Source: a marine bacterium B5-7
GTDB taxonomy: Bacteria; Pseudomonadota; Gammaproteobacteria; Arenicellales; CAJQKF01
Length of the DNA stretch: 39,617 nt
Reading direction: 5' to 3'
Assembly (NCBI GenBank): GCA_021604525.1
Contig: BQJD01000034.1
Span: 1 to 39,617, forward strand
Shown here: positions 7,973-17,287 of the stretch, in pieces
Numbering within the stretch: position 1 is the first letter of the stretch
How the letters are laid out: each line of letters starts with the position of its first letter
Notes under the pieces: generated by a model
Databases searched by the model: none
What the model was told of the DNA's origin: nothing
What the model saw: only the letters and a program-made list of their open reading frames with translations
Made by a program: the position numbers and the translations under genes

Positions 7973-7996
7973 ATCAATGTGCATTGATATTTTTTT
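7973..7996 (+). terminator. Candidate weak terminator between DDAH and VOC genes
   Basis: ATCAAT pairs with ATTGAT around GTGC and is followed by A and seven T residues (7990-7996). The stem is short and AT-rich, so it is likely leaky. It lies in the 50-base gap after the DDAH stop codon. Confidence 0.45.
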
Positions 7997-8013
7997 ACGT
8001 ACAGGAAATCCTG

Positions 8014-8418
8014 ATGACGGCATCGACAGCAGCTTTTAGTCATATCACGCTGGGCACGAATGATCCCGCGAGAGCAACCCGGTTTTACGATGCCGTATTG
8101 AAGCCGCTGGGGTTTTCGCGCATGCCAAAACCGGCTGACAAACCGCCTTGTTACGCCAAGAATGCTGAGATACCATTTCTGTATCTCTATAAGCCGTATG
8201 ATGGTCGTCCGGCAACTTGGGGTAATGGAACCCATATCGCATTTCTGGCAGAAACGCGCGACGAGGTTGATAATTTTTATGTAGCTGCACTCGACAGAGG
8301 CGGTATCGATGAGGGGCCGCCAGGTCTACGTGCCGATTATGGTCCAGACTACTATGCCGCTTATGTGCGGGATCCGGATGGAAACAAGCTGCAGGCAGTA
8401 TGTTACGCAGAGGAATAA
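8014..8418 (+). CDS. VOC-superfamily (glyoxalase-like) protein
   Basis: A 134-residue single-module VOC protein. Strand 1 carries the metal-site His (FSHITLGTNDPARATRFYDAVLKPLGF). Further on are HIAFLAETRDEVDNFYVAAL and the closing YYAAYVRDPDGNKLQAVCY. The form is typical of small glyoxalase-like proteins of unknown substrate. AGGA at 8002-8005 supports ATG 8014. The gene is last in the transporter/DDAH series and may be co-transcribed through a leaky hairpin. It is convergent with the phosphate-transport genes. A glyoxalase I role is possible but not shown. Confidence 0.82.
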   Translation: MTASTAAFSHITLGTNDPARATRFYDAVLKPLGFSRMPKPADKPPCYAKNAEIPFLYLYKPYDGRPATWGNGTHIAFLAETRDEVDNFYVAALDRGGIDEGPPGLRADYGPDYYAAYVRDPDGNKLQAVCYAEE

Positions 8419-8452
8419 GTAGTTTGAGTGACGATAGGTGTTTTAAAAATTA

Positions 8453-8749
8453 CTAGCCGGATTTTATTTTCGATCGATTAGCCTTCAGTTCCTTTAGAAC
8501 ACCAATCCCCTTCTTTCTTTGCGCTTCCAGGATTTTGAGCTGTTGCTCAATTCTCTCTCGCTCATCTTTTTTGGCAGACTCCAGTTCATCGAGAAGATGA
8601 TTGCGCTTTTTTTTCATTTTCTTAAGCACCTTCTTCAGTTCATCGTACTCTTGCGACTGTTGTCTCAAGTCGGCATCGAGCAATTCGGATAGTGTGCTTA
8701 GGAGTGCCTTTAATTTCATGTTGAAGTCGCTATGGTGTTTTAATCTCAT
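8453..8749 (-). CDS. Small coiled-coil protein of unknown function
   Basis: A 98-residue, highly charged, Lys/Glu/Leu-rich protein. From about residue 12 to 92 it shows heptad-like spacing of leucines with runs such as KKVLKKMKKKRNHLLDELESA, so a long coiled coil is expected. No signal peptide or membrane segment is seen. The start ATG (8749-8747) lies inside the last codons of the Na/Pi cotransporter gene, giving a 20-base overlap in a different frame and suggesting translational coupling. A second ATG at 8719 (MKLKALL) is an alternative start after the overlap. The context suggests a soluble partner or regulator of phosphate transport, but no function is known to me. Confidence 0.65.
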   Translation of the reverse strand: MRLKHHSDFNMKLKALLSTLSELLDADLRQQSQEYDELKKVLKKMKKKRNHLLDELESAKKDERERIEQQLKILEAQRKKGIGVLKELKANRSKIKSG

Positions 8750-10577
8750 TTTCAGGATGCGTAACAGTTTCCGCTCCTGTGAGATTCTCGCGATTAATTA
8801 GTTCAGCGATTTCTTCTTCGCCGAGAGAAAGCCCGACCTCTACCTGATGAGCGTCACTTTTACGTCGTACAAATAAAGTTTCTGCGGCTGTCAAAAGATC
8901 GTTACATGCGTCGTGAGCATAGACATAATCATTCATCAGAGAAACGGCAATATCAGGCGTGATCCTATGGCTGCGTATAAGTTCATCGAGCGTTCCGTCT
9001 GCGACAATGTCATTGCGAGCCAATTCGATCCTAGCTTCGTCATATGTCAATATTGTGACATCTTCGGTTGTGGCGTTTTTCATGGTATTGATTGCACGCA
9101 ACGTATTGGCAATGAAAGTTCGAATCTTGTCGTACTGATCACGTACTGCTGGATTGCGCGATACCATGTGTACCAGCAGATTCTTTTGCAGGTGTTTTAT
9201 TGCTTTAAGTGCTTCGACAATCTTTGCACCGGCGGATCGATAGAGGCGAAGGGCTTCCATTTGCTGGGGGTTTCGGGGAGAGCCAATTTGGCTAATGAAC
9301 TCAACGATTGCACCGTAAAGTGATTTGACATTGAGCGTGTATTTCTCATTGATATCTTCGCGGATAACTTTGCGTGCCTGTGCAACGACCTCTGGGATAC
9401 TGCGATCGGAATAGAGTTCAGAGCGAGGTAAACAGAGGGACTGTGTAATGATTCGTTCAGCGGTTTCGTAAAGTCGAATCGTTTCGTTGCGTACGGCTTC
9501 AACCGATGTGTCTGCAAATTGCTTTACCGATTCATTGAGATATTTGGGTCTTTTAACTCCGGGTGCAGGAGCGTGGAAACGTTTCACCAGAAAAGCTTCC
9601 AGCGTGTTGACCAGTGGAAGCATCAGGATCAGACCGGTGATATTAAACAGACTGTGAAATAGGGCGAGGCGGGTGGTATCGTTTTCAAGGCCTATCAGTG
9701 TCGATATCCAATCTACGGCTTTCATAAACTCGCCGATAAAAATAATGGCGACAAGGCCCGTCGTGATATTAAAAATAAAGTGAGCGGCTGCAAGTCGTTT
9801 GCCATCCTGATTGGAGCCGAGACTGCCGATAATTGCAGTGATTGTTGTACCAACATTGGAGCCTATGGATAATGCCAACGCGTTCTCATAGCTTAATTGT
9901 CCGGCGGCCAGTCCGGTGAGGATTAAAACGAGAACTGCGTGGCTTGACTGCATGACGACTGTCGCAGCCAATCCGATTCCGGTGTAGATGAGTAGGCCTT
10001 TGAAGCCGCCGATGCTAAAGCGCGAGAGATCGATGGATGACCGAAAGGCTTCGAATCCCTGTTTCATGAACTCGATGCCGAGGAAAAGGAACCCGATACC
10101 TAGCAGTACGTATCCCGCGCCCTTAGCCGCCTGACTTTTCTGGAATATAAGCAGCACTCCGACCACCAGCAGTGGCATAGCCCAGACAGCCAGGGAGACT
10201 TTTAGCCCGAAACCGGCCACAAGCCATGCGCCGGTGGTCGTGCCGAGATTGGCGCCGAATATGATGCCGATGCCGCCTGCCAGCGAAATCAGTCCGGATG
10301 ACAGGAATGATATCGTCAGAAGAGATATGAGCGAGCTTGATTGGACCAACGTCGTTGAGACAATGCCGAAAGTCAGGCTCTTCCACAATCGGTCGGTACT
10401 CTTTCGCAGAAGTGCATCGAGCGTTCCTCCGGCGAATGTGCGAAATCCGTCTTCGAGCGCCAGCATGCCGAACAGAAAGACCGCAACACCGGCACTAATC
10501 TGCTTGAAGTCGGGGCTTAAATAGAATCCGTACAATAAGATTAGAACGGTAAATGGAAGGATCAATCGACGGATCAT
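8730..10577 (-). CDS. Na/Pi cotransporter-family protein with PhoU-like C-terminal domain
   Basis: A 615-residue protein. Residues 1 to about 330 form the membrane part with two inverted Na_Pi_cotrans repeats, each carrying a QSS motif (TTLVQSSSLI near 80, VVMQSSHAV near 210) and a glycine-rich GANLGTTTGAW / GSNVGTTITAI segment. Residues from about 350 to 590 are a cytoplasmic helical domain of the PhoU type. This layout is that of bacterial NptA/YjbB-like proteins, which move phosphate with sodium; some mainly export it. It lies 62 bases downstream of the PiT gene on the same strand and overlaps the coiled-coil gene. The direction of transport cannot be read from sequence. Confidence 0.9.
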   Translation of the reverse strand: MIRRLILPFTVLILLYGFYLSPDFKQISAGVAVFLFGMLALEDGFRTFAGGTLDALLRKSTDRLWKSLTFGIVSTTLVQSSSLISLLTISFLSSGLISLAGGIGIIFGANLGTTTGAWLVAGFGLKVSLAVWAMPLLVVGVLLIFQKSQAAKGAGYVLLGIGFLFLGIEFMKQGFEAFRSSIDLSRFSIGGFKGLLIYTGIGLAATVVMQSSHAVLVLILTGLAAGQLSYENALALSIGSNVGTTITAIIGSLGSNQDGKRLAAAHFIFNITTGLVAIIFIGEFMKAVDWISTLIGLENDTTRLALFHSLFNITGLILMLPLVNTLEAFLVKRFHAPAPGVKRPKYLNESVKQFADTSVEAVRNETIRLYETAERIITQSLCLPRSELYSDRSIPEVVAQARKVIREDINEKYTLNVKSLYGAIVEFISQIGSPRNPQQMEALRLYRSAGAKIVEALKAIKHLQKNLLVHMVSRNPAVRDQYDKIRTFIANTLRAINTMKNATTEDVTILTYDEARIELARNDIVADGTLDELIRSHRITPDIAVSLMNDYVYAHDACNDLLTAAETLFVRRKSDAHQVEVGLSLGEEEIAELINRENLTGAETVTHPENEIKTP

Positions 10578-10639
10578 ATTGAACGGGTGCTTGCGAATGC
10601 TGCCTTTTAGTTTGTAAAGATCACTTCAAATTATACGAG

Positions 10640-12205
10640 TTAGGGAAGCAACATACCGCGAATCGTATAGTACAGTATTGCTGCCAGCAATCCGGACGCA
10701 GGTACAGTAATGATCCAGGCCGCGGCAATTTTCAATAAGGCAGAGCGCTTGACCAGTTCCTGACGATATACCCTGCGAAGACTTTTTCGTTCTTCTTTGG
10801 ATATTAGAACTATCCCTTTGGATTTGAGTATACGCAACATGTCGCCTTTCTCATGGAAGGATGCATTGTTGAATCGTTCAAGATACTCCTCGACAACCTG
10901 TCGATCAGCTCCAACATGATGTAGCTCGATTTCATCGATGATGGCTCGATAAGTAACTTTCAAATGTTCGCGTAAAAACCCGACTCCGAAAACGCCACCT
11001 ACTGCTATATGGGTCGAGCTGACTGGCAGGCCGAGCTGACTTGCAATAATGACAGTAATCGACGCGGCCATGGCAATGCAGTAGGCACGCATACGGTCGA
11101 GTTCGGTAATCTCCGAGCCAACTGTTCGTACCAGTTTCGGTCCGTACAGTGCCAGGCCAAGTACAATTCCTATGGCGCCAACCATCAACACCCAAAGAGG
11201 CACAGCTGCTTTTGTAGCCACTGCGCCATGCAAGATAGATTCGTTAATTGCGGCAAGCGGTCCCACTGCGTTGGCGACATCATTCGCGCCGTGAGCGAAA
11301 CTGAGTAACGCCGCCGCAAATATCAGTGGTATGGTGAATAATTCGTCGATGCTGGATTTTGTGTTCTCAATATTTCCCGCAGTGCTGCGAACCAGCCATC
11401 GAACCAGGTACCAGATAACCACACCGAAAAAGAAACCCCCGATAAAGGCGACTGGAAAACCAATCTTGACCATTTTTGACAGGCCTTTCATCACCAGGTA
11501 GGTTGCGAAGGCCCAGGCCATTAGCCCAACCAGGGTTGGAACATGGCGTTTAGCAGCTTCCACCATATCTTTCTGGTAGGTAATGCCGCGTTTTATTGCA
11601 TACAGGAACGCTGCTGCAATGAACCCACCCATGACTGGAGATATCACCCAGCTAGCCACAATTTTCGCAAATTGATCCCAGTTTGCGATTCCAATGCCGC
11701 CCGCCGCAATTCCTGCGCCCAAAACGCCGCCGACAATGGAGTGTGTCGTCGATACGGGTGCGCCGATGGCGGTGGCGGCATTCAGCCACAGTGCGCCCGC
11801 CAGCAGCGCGGCCATCATGATCCAGATAAAGGTATCGGCGTCCTGAATCATGGCCGGGTCAATAATGCCTTTTTTTATTGTACTGACGACATCGCCGCCG
11901 GCTATCAACGCACCACCTGCCTCGAATATGGCAGCTATCATAATAGCGCCAGTCATTGTCAAAGCTCTCGATCCGACTGCCGGACCGACATTGTTGGCTA
12001 CATCATTGGCGCCGATGTTGAGCGCCATGTAGCCGCCAATCATCGCTGCGACTACCAGCAACACGAGGTTCGGTGAGTGCCCTGCAATCGAGCGTGAGTA
12101 CAGCATGATGATGACGATAAAAAGCAATGCCGTGCCGATCCTGAAAAGCTCACCGCGACCGAATCGGGTGGCTTTTTCTATCGACTGAATATTTTCTAGA
12201 TCCAT
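10640..12205 (-). CDS. PiT-family inorganic phosphate transporter
   Basis: A 521-residue inner-membrane protein with the duplicated PiT signature: ALNIGANDVANNVGPAVGSR at about 62-80 and AHGANDVANAVGPLAA near residue 300. Multiple hydrophobic helices flank a cytoplasmic loop. The family imports phosphate (often as a metal-phosphate complex) with protons or sodium, at low affinity and usually constitutively. The length is close to that of E. coli PitA (about 500). A C-terminal charged stretch (HHVGADRQVVEEYLERF) precedes the last two helices. ATG 12205 is preceded by GAGG. It is the first gene of the phosphate group, transcribed before the Na/Pi gene. Confidence 0.93.
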   Translation of the reverse strand: MDLENIQSIEKATRFGRGELFRIGTALLFIVIIMLYSRSIAGHSPNLVLLVVAAMIGGYMALNIGANDVANNVGPAVGSRALTMTGAIMIAAIFEAGGALIAGGDVVSTIKKGIIDPAMIQDADTFIWIMMAALLAGALWLNAATAIGAPVSTTHSIVGGVLGAGIAAGGIGIANWDQFAKIVASWVISPVMGGFIAAAFLYAIKRGITYQKDMVEAAKRHVPTLVGLMAWAFATYLVMKGLSKMVKIGFPVAFIGGFFFGVVIWYLVRWLVRSTAGNIENTKSSIDELFTIPLIFAAALLSFAHGANDVANAVGPLAAINESILHGAVATKAAVPLWVLMVGAIGIVLGLALYGPKLVRTVGSEITELDRMRAYCIAMAASITVIIASQLGLPVSSTHIAVGGVFGVGFLREHLKVTYRAIIDEIELHHVGADRQVVEEYLERFNNASFHEKGDMLRILKSKGIVLISKEERKSLRRVYRQELVKRSALLKIAAAWIITVPASGLLAAILYYTIRGMLLP

Positions 12206-12257
12206 ACCCGGGATAACCTCAAGTGAGAAATTCTATTGAGTACAAATGCGAAGTATA

Positions 12258-12272
12258 TTTATTCACAATAAA
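12258..12272. promoter_or_regulatory. Inverted repeat upstream of the PiT gene
   Basis: TTTATT-CAC-AATAAA is a perfect 6-bp inverted repeat 53 bases before the PiT start codon, within an AT-rich promoter-like stretch. No Pho box (repeated CTGTCAT) is visible. It could be an operator, but no regulator is assigned. Confidence 0.3.
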
Positions 12273-12340
12273 CGCAATTGAGAGAACCATATGCGATCCA
12301 GGTCACATACTGATTGGTTAATACGTGCAAAATACAGTTG

Positions 12341-12372
12341 GAAAAGCACCGAGTCAGGTGGTAGCACTCGGT
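12341..12372 (-). terminator. Candidate terminator of the acyl-CoA operon
   Basis: Read on the minus strand, ACCGAGT (12372-12366) pairs with ACTCGGT (12354-12348) around an 11-base loop and is followed by GC and four T residues. It lies 65 bases beyond the stop codon of the last crotonase gene and before the PiT gene. The T-tract is short, so efficiency is uncertain. Confidence 0.45.
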
Positions 12373-12436
12373 CGGTGTGAATCAGTCGTGCCCAATGCCT
12401 ATGGTGGAAGTGGGGTGTTCTAAAACGTCCGGAAGG

Positions 12437-13210
12437 CTATTTTCCTGTGAATTCAGGTTTTCGTTTCTCCAGAAATGCTGTCATTCCTTCGTGTTTATCC
12501 TTCGACGAAAAAAGAATCTGCAGGGCTTTACGTTCAAGTGCCAGGGCAGCGCTGAGCGGTGCATCGGTGCCGTGAAGGATTACTTCCTTGATCTGGGCAA
12601 TGGCAATTGGGGGCAGGGCGGCGATTCTCGATGCCATCTCCATAGCGGTCTCCATCACCGCGTCGTCGTCGGTGAGCTTGCTGATCAAACCCATTTCACA
12701 GGCTTCACTGGCAGAGATGATCTCACCCGTCAGGCACAACCGCATGGCGACGAACTTACCCACTGCACGGGTGAGACGCTGAGTACCTCCCGCACCTGGC
12801 ATTATGCCGACATTGACTTCAGGCTGGCCGAGTTTCGTGCCTTTGCCGGCGATGATGATGTCGGCATGCATGGCGAGTTCTAGACCGCCACCGAGCGCAT
12901 ATCCATTGATTGCCGCGATTATTGGTAGCGGGCAGTCGGCAATCGCCTGCCAGAGACGTTCGGTATGACGAAGATACATATCGATTGCCTCGAGGCGAGA
13001 CATATCGTCGATATCCGCGCCTGCGGCAAAGCACTTTTCATTGCCGGTGAGTATCACGCAGCGGAGCTTTTCGTTGTCAACAAACTGACGGAATATTTCC
13101 GCCATGACCTGTCGGACTTCAAGATTGAGTGCGTTGCGTACCTCTGGACGATTGATGCGAACGACCGCGATAGCTGGATCTGGATACTCTACGAGAACGA
13201 CATCGGCCAT
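12437..13210 (-). CDS. Enoyl-CoA hydratase (crotonase superfamily)
   Basis: A 257-residue crotonase-fold enzyme. Both catalytic glutamates of classical enoyl-CoA hydratase are present: Glu111 in ALGGGLELAMHADI and Glu131 in GQPEVNVGIMPGAGGTQRL. The oxyanion-hole segment FAAGADIDDM is at 61-70. It should hydrate trans-2-enoyl-CoA during beta-oxidation or related degradation in the cytoplasm. AAGG precedes the ATG by about 8 bases. It is the third gene of a minus-strand set with an acyl-CoA ligase and a second, divergent crotonase protein, 52 bases after the latter. This is a PaaF/FadB-N-like type; the preferred chain length is unknown. Confidence 0.9.
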   Translation of the reverse strand: MADVVLVEYPDPAIAVVRINRPEVRNALNLEVRQVMAEIFRQFVDNEKLRCVILTGNEKCFAAGADIDDMSRLEAIDMYLRHTERLWQAIADCPLPIIAAINGYALGGGLELAMHADIIIAGKGTKLGQPEVNVGIMPGAGGTQRLTRAVGKFVAMRLCLTGEIISASEACEMGLISKLTDDDAVMETAMEMASRIAALPPIAIAQIKEVILHGTDAPLSAALALERKALQILFSSKDKHEGMTAFLEKRKPEFTGK

Positions 13211-13262
13211 GGTTGTTACCTTGCGCGTGCAATACAGCGCGTGTATTGAAATTATTAAGCGA

Positions 13263-14072
13263 TTACAGCGGATTGTCAGGATCGAAATTCGGACGGCGCT
13301 TCTCTTGCAAAGAGTTAAGGCCTTCTTTTACGTCGGGTCCTTTGAATCCCATGAACTCGAGTGCAAGCGATGTATCGAACGTGGGGCCTGCCATACGCAA
13401 CCAGTTGTTCAGGGCGTATTTTGTCCAACGAATGGCGGAGGGTGAACCCGCAGCCAGTTTAATGGCGACTTCAAGTGCGCGTTCATGAATCACATCGTCG
13501 TCTACACATAACGACACCAGGCCGATACGCTCGGCCTCTTCGCCGCTGACGGCTTCGCAGAGTAACAGGTAATACTTCGATTTAGCCATACCGCACAATA
13601 GCGGCCAGATGATGGCGGCATGATCACCGGCCGCCACGCCCAAACGAGTATGACCATCAATTATCCGTGCTGATCGCGAGGCGATGGAAATATCAGCCAG
13701 AAGCCCGGCCACCAGTCCCGCACCGACTGCGGGACCCTGCATCGCAGAGACAATTGGTTTGGAACAGTTGATGATGTTGTAAACGAGATCGCGGGCCTCT
13801 TTCCAGACACGTGTCAGGGTGTCGAAGTCCTCTGTCATTTCCTTGACCAGATCAAGATCGCCGCCTGCGGAGAATGCATCGCCTGCACCGCGGATGATTA
13901 CTGCATTCACGGCGCTGTCGGCATCGATATCCCGCCATATCCGGGTAAGCTCACCATGCATTATGGAGTCGGCGGCATTCATGCGTCCCGGGCTATCCAT
14001 TGTTACACGCAGTACTTTTTTCGACGGCCAGTCGAACTTCAGACGCTCATAGTCGGTGTAGCGATTACTCAT
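13263..14072 (-). CDS. Crotonase-superfamily protein lacking both hydratase glutamates
   Basis: A 269-residue protein with the crotonase core: SAGGDLDLV oxyanion-hole loop (68-76) and [16 protein letters not shown] (113-128). The first hydratase glutamate position is Val121 and the second is Arg143 ([19 protein letters not shown]). Asp150 in GDHAA is the likely remaining acidic residue, as in several crotonases that are isomerases, thioesterases or lyases rather than hydratases. Its start codon overlaps the ligase stop (ATGA at 14072-14069), so the two are translationally coupled. The reaction remains open; annotation as a simple enoyl-CoA hydratase would be unsafe. Confidence 0.85.
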   Translation of the reverse strand: MSNRYTDYERLKFDWPSKKVLRVTMDSPGRMNAADSIMHGELTRIWRDIDADSAVNAVIIRGAGDAFSAGGDLDLVKEMTEDFDTLTRVWKEARDLVYNIINCSKPIVSAMQGPAVGAGLVAGLLADISIASRSARIIDGHTRLGVAAGDHAAIIWPLLCGMAKSKYYLLLCEAVSGEEAERIGLVSLCVDDDVIHERALEVAIKLAAGSPSAIRWTKYALNNWLRMAGPTFDTSLALEFMGFKGPDVKEGLNSLQEKRRPNFDPDNPL

Positions 14073-15595
14073 ATCTTTTTATCCCGTTCTTTCCAGTAGG
14101 CCTCGCGAAGCAGGTTTTTTTGAATTTTGCCAATGGGAGTTTTTGGAAAACTGTTGACAAAGTCAACAGATCTCGGACGTTTGAATCGAGCAAGATGACC
14201 AGCACAGTGATCAATGAGTTCCTGTTGATCCACCGTCATTCCCGATTTCAGCACAATCTGAGCGATGGGCACTTCACCCCACTTGTCGTCCGGAACCCCG
14301 AACACCGCACACTCGGCGACAGCGGGATGTTCGTATAATACATTCTCGATTTCCTTTGGATACACGTTCTCGCCGCCGGAGATAATCATGTCTTTTGAAC
14401 GATCGATCAAAGTAATGAATCCGTCCTCGTCAATGGTGCCGACATCGCCAGTCCAGCCCCACCCATGATGAAAAAATCCGGCAGTTTGTTCTGGCTCGTT
14501 ATAGTACTCGAGCATCACATTGTCTCCTTTGGAGACAATCTCGCCAATGACACCGGGTGCAACGGGATTACCATCCGGGTCAACCACACTGACATCAACG
14601 TTGTATGCCTGTCGGCCAACGGATCCGAGTTTCTCGGGTAGATACCAATAGCGTAGGGAGGTAAGTACACCCACTTCCGATTGCCCGTAGATCTGGGTGA
14701 GTTTTACATTGGGTAGTTTGTCCAGCATGTCGCGCTGAACCCAGTCCGGCATCGGTGCCCCGGCGAAGGAAAGCTTTCGCCAGGAGCTAAAATTATCCGC
14801 ATCAAAATCAGGATCGGAAATCACCATGGCGACCTGGGTTGGAACCATGAACGCAGCAGTCATTTTATTCTGTCGAACCATTTTCGCGAAGTCGGCAACG
14901 TCCCACTTGGAAAGCAGAGTTACTGTTGCGCCTGCCAATATTGCCGGTTGATACATGATATTGAGCGCCGCGACATGAAACATGGGTGTCACGATGCCGA
15001 CAACGTCACGTTCGTCGATGGCTTCTTCAACCATGACTGTATGAGCGGTTATCGCGCGATTACGATGACTCGTCAACACACCCTTGGGTCGGCCCGTCGT
15101 GCCGCCGGTATAGGTCATGCAAAAAGGGTCGTCTTCATGGATATCTATATTCGGATAAGAATTTCCAGTGTTATCGATAAATGACTTGAAAGTATCGTCA
15201 CCATCACTACCGATCCGAATCAGCCGCTTGAGCTTGGGCAAATCATCTTTAACAGCAGCAATTTTCTCTTCGAATAATTCATCGAAAAACAGGATCTCGA
15301 TATCGGCCTTGTCGAGAACGAACTGCAGCTCATCCGGGGCATACAATACTGATATGTTGACAATAACAGCCCCTGTGCGCGCAACACCGAAAAATGAAAT
15401 CGCATATTCGGTGCGATTTCGACTCAGTATACCGATATGAACTCCTTTACCCGCACCCTCGCTGATCAAGGCATTGGCCAGTCTGTTTGCAGCGATATTG
15501 AGTTCGCTGTAACTCATACTGGTGTCTTGCCACAACACCGCCGGTTTATCAGGAAAACGTTCGGCAGAACGTCGTAGCATGTCACCGGTTAGCAC
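14069..15595 (-). CDS. Acyl-CoA ligase (AMP-binding, fatty-acid CoA ligase-like)
   Basis: A 508-residue member of the acyl-activating (ANL) superfamily, which makes acyl-CoA from an acid, ATP and CoA by way of an acyl-adenylate. The phosphate loop is [13 protein letters not shown], the adenine motif is QIYGQSE, the hinge region is [17 protein letters not shown] and the catalytic lysine motif is PIGKIQKN near the end. The start is GTG at 15595 with AGGAG 9 bases upstream. It is first in an operon with two crotonase proteins, so the set probably activates a carboxylic acid and processes its CoA thioester. The absence of acyl-CoA dehydrogenase and thiolase genes nearby suggests a special substrate or use of enzymes encoded elsewhere. 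Confidence 0.92.
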   Translation of the reverse strand: MLTGDMLRRSAERFPDKPAVLWQDTSMSYSELNIAANRLANALISEGAGKGVHIGILSRNRTEYAISFFGVARTGAVIVNISVLYAPDELQFVLDKADIEILFFDELFEEKIAAVKDDLPKLKRLIRIGSDGDDTFKSFIDNTGNSYPNIDIHEDDPFCMTYTGGTTGRPKGVLTSHRNRAITAHTVMVEEAIDERDVVGIVTPMFHVAALNIMYQPAILAGATVTLLSKWDVADFAKMVRQNKMTAAFMVPTQVAMVISDPDFDADNFSSWRKLSFAGAPMPDWVQRDMLDKLPNVKLTQIYGQSEVGVLTSLRYWYLPEKLGSVGRQAYNVDVSVVDPDGNPVAPGVIGEIVSKGDNVMLEYYNEPEQTAGFFHHGWGWTGDVGTIDEDGFITLIDRSKDMIISGGENVYPKEIENVLYEHPAVAECAVFGVPDDKWGEVPIAQIVLKSGMTVDQQELIDHCAGHLARFKRPRSVDFVNSFPKTPIGKIQKNLLREAYWKERDKKI

Positions 15596-15689
15596 GTTTT
15601 ACATCTCCTGTTTGCATTGTCAATGAGTGTACGATTGAAGTATCCATATTTCCAGCCATGACCATTCCAAACACTCAAAAATTTGTAAT

Positions 15690-16430
15690 ATGAAAGATAA
15701 ATTGTACAGTGATAGTCGACTTGCGCAGTTCTACGACATCGATAATGGACCAGGCGAAAATACCGCCTATGTTACGCAGCTCGCGGACAAGGCTGAATCA
15801 GTCCTTGACCTTGGATGTGGCACAGGTATCTTGCTTGCAAGTCTTGGTAGAAAGAAATATACAGTGGGTGTAGACCCTGCCGTGGCGATGCTTGATATAG
15901 CATGTCGCAGGTCGGGTGGTGAGGTCGTCAAATGGGTGAATGGTGATGCACGCAATATTCGTCTTGGCCAAAATTTCGATCTGATCATTTTAACCGGAAA
16001 TGTGTTTCAGGTATTCCTCAGTGAAGCCGATCAACGAGCTGTTTTGACAACGATTGCGACACATTTATCTTCCCAGGGAATGTTTGTATTCGACACAAGA
16101 AACCCAACCAGGGAAGAATGGAGAACCTGGACACCGAAAGCATCCAATCGCCTGATTCATCATCCGTCACTGGGCGAGGTCAAGGCATGGAACGATGTGG
16201 TATATGACGCGGCTACACATATTGCGACTTATGAAACACATTACCTGGTGCTATCGGATAACACATTATTTTCGGCGTCATCGAGGATTATGTTTACATC
16301 GTTCGATACCCTCAAGCAAATGATGGATGACGCTGGTCTTGTTGTCGTGCGCTGGATGGGTGATTGGACCGGTGTGGAATATACGGTATCGAGTCCGGAG
16401 ATCATTCCTGTAGGTCGACTCCTGGTATGA
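15690..16430 (+). CDS. Class I SAM-dependent methyltransferase
   Basis: A 246-residue protein with the SAM-binding motif VLDLGCGTG at about 38-46, the acidic strand-2 residue in GVDPAVAMLDIA, and motif III-like DLIILTGNVFQVF. It resembles small-molecule methyltransferases of the UbiE/Methyltransf_25 type; the C-terminal part is a beta-rich cap (WNDVVYDAATHIATYETHYL). No substrate is indicated. It is transcribed divergently from the acyl-CoA ligase and converges with the next methyltransferase. No clear ribosome-binding site precedes ATG 15690. Confidence 0.82.
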   Translation: MKDKLYSDSRLAQFYDIDNGPGENTAYVTQLADKAESVLDLGCGTGILLASLGRKKYTVGVDPAVAMLDIACRRSGGEVVKWVNGDARNIRLGQNFDLIILTGNVFQVFLSEADQRAVLTTIATHLSSQGMFVFDTRNPTREEWRTWTPKASNRLIHHPSLGEVKAWNDVVYDAATHIATYETHYLVLSDNTLFSASSRIMFTSFDTLKQMMDDAGLVVVRWMGDWTGVEYTVSSPEIIPVGRLLV

Positions 16431-16469
16431 ACATATGTCACTGATCATAAAGTTCATAAACTTGTACAG

Positions 16470-17144
16470 TTACAGTATCGTTTGGCTGCGTTTGCGTGCC
16501 CACACAACCCAGTGAGCCCGTGTACGGGTATTTTCTGGCGTGAGTGGTATTTCCTTCTTATGTATCACCGAAATCAATTCGAAGCCTGACAAAAGCCTCA
16601 TGACTTCCGATTGATCGACATAGTAGTGGGGTATACCTTCTTCAATGCCACTCGCAGGTGCGTAGGTAAAAGGCGCTAGTTCCCTGCCTTGACCATACTC
16701 GGAATCTTCGCTGGACTTTAACGTGATAAACAACAGACCGTCATCACCAAGTGAATTGTCAATCCTGTCAAGAAGTTGTTCTATATCACGAAGGGTTGCG
16801 TGATAAACGACGTTGTACGCTATGACGGCATCGAATGCTGATGCTTGAAAAGGCCAATCAAGCATATCGATCTGGTATAACGATGCGTTGGTATGACTAT
16901 CGGCGAGTCGCGCACGCGTATGTTCGATAGCGCTTGGCGATACATCTGAAGCCGTGACCATAAAGCCTTGTTCTGCCAGGAACACGGTATGTCGACCTGC
17001 ACCACAACCCAAATCATACACTCGACGACGTTTCTCTCTGCGAAGTTGGCGAACGAATGCAAACAGATCATCGGCAACTTCGGTCCAGCGTTCCGGCATC
17101 GCATCTAACGCGCGGTCCCAGTCCCAGCCAGGAGAATGATTCAT
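16470..17144 (-). CDS. Class I SAM-dependent methyltransferase (TehB-like)
   Basis: A 224-residue cytoplasmic methyltransferase. The SAM loop is RVYDLGCGAGRH (41-52), the strand-2 acidic residue is in VTASDVSPSAIEH, and motif IV is AFDAVIAYNVVYHATLRD. GCGAGRHTVFLAEQGF recalls TehB-type enzymes that methylate thiols, selenium or tellurium compounds, but the same loop occurs in other families. AAGGAG six bases before ATG 17144 is a very good ribosome-binding site. It is convergent with the other methyltransferase, separated by only 39 bases. Confidence 0.82.
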   Translation of the reverse strand: MNHSPGWDWDRALDAMPERWTEVADDLFAFVRQLRREKRRRVYDLGCGAGRHTVFLAEQGFMVTASDVSPSAIEHTRARLADSHTNASLYQIDMLDWPFQASAFDAVIAYNVVYHATLRDIEQLLDRIDNSLGDDGLLFITLKSSEDSEYGQGRELAPFTYAPASGIEEGIPHYYVDQSEVMRLLSGFELISVIHKKEIPLTPENTRTRAHWVVWARKRSQTIL

Positions 17145-17287
17145 GGGTACTCCTTTGGCGAATAAGTACTACCGTCTATGGTATTGAAGTTGCATATTGA
17201 GAATATCCCTGCCGGAACCGGGTATATCCCGATGGCTGTGTCGGACACGTCACATGTGCAGTTAGAATATATTTCAGGTGTATGAAG

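Noticed and set aside
12206-12436. Pho box upstream of the PiT gene
   Set aside because: No repeated CTGTCAT-like half-sites with the proper spacing were found.
17145-17287. Short inverted repeats (GTGTC-G-GACAC and CGGG-N5-CCCG) as a terminator of the SGNH gene
   Set aside because: Stems are short and no T-tract follows on the minus strand, so a terminator call is not justified.
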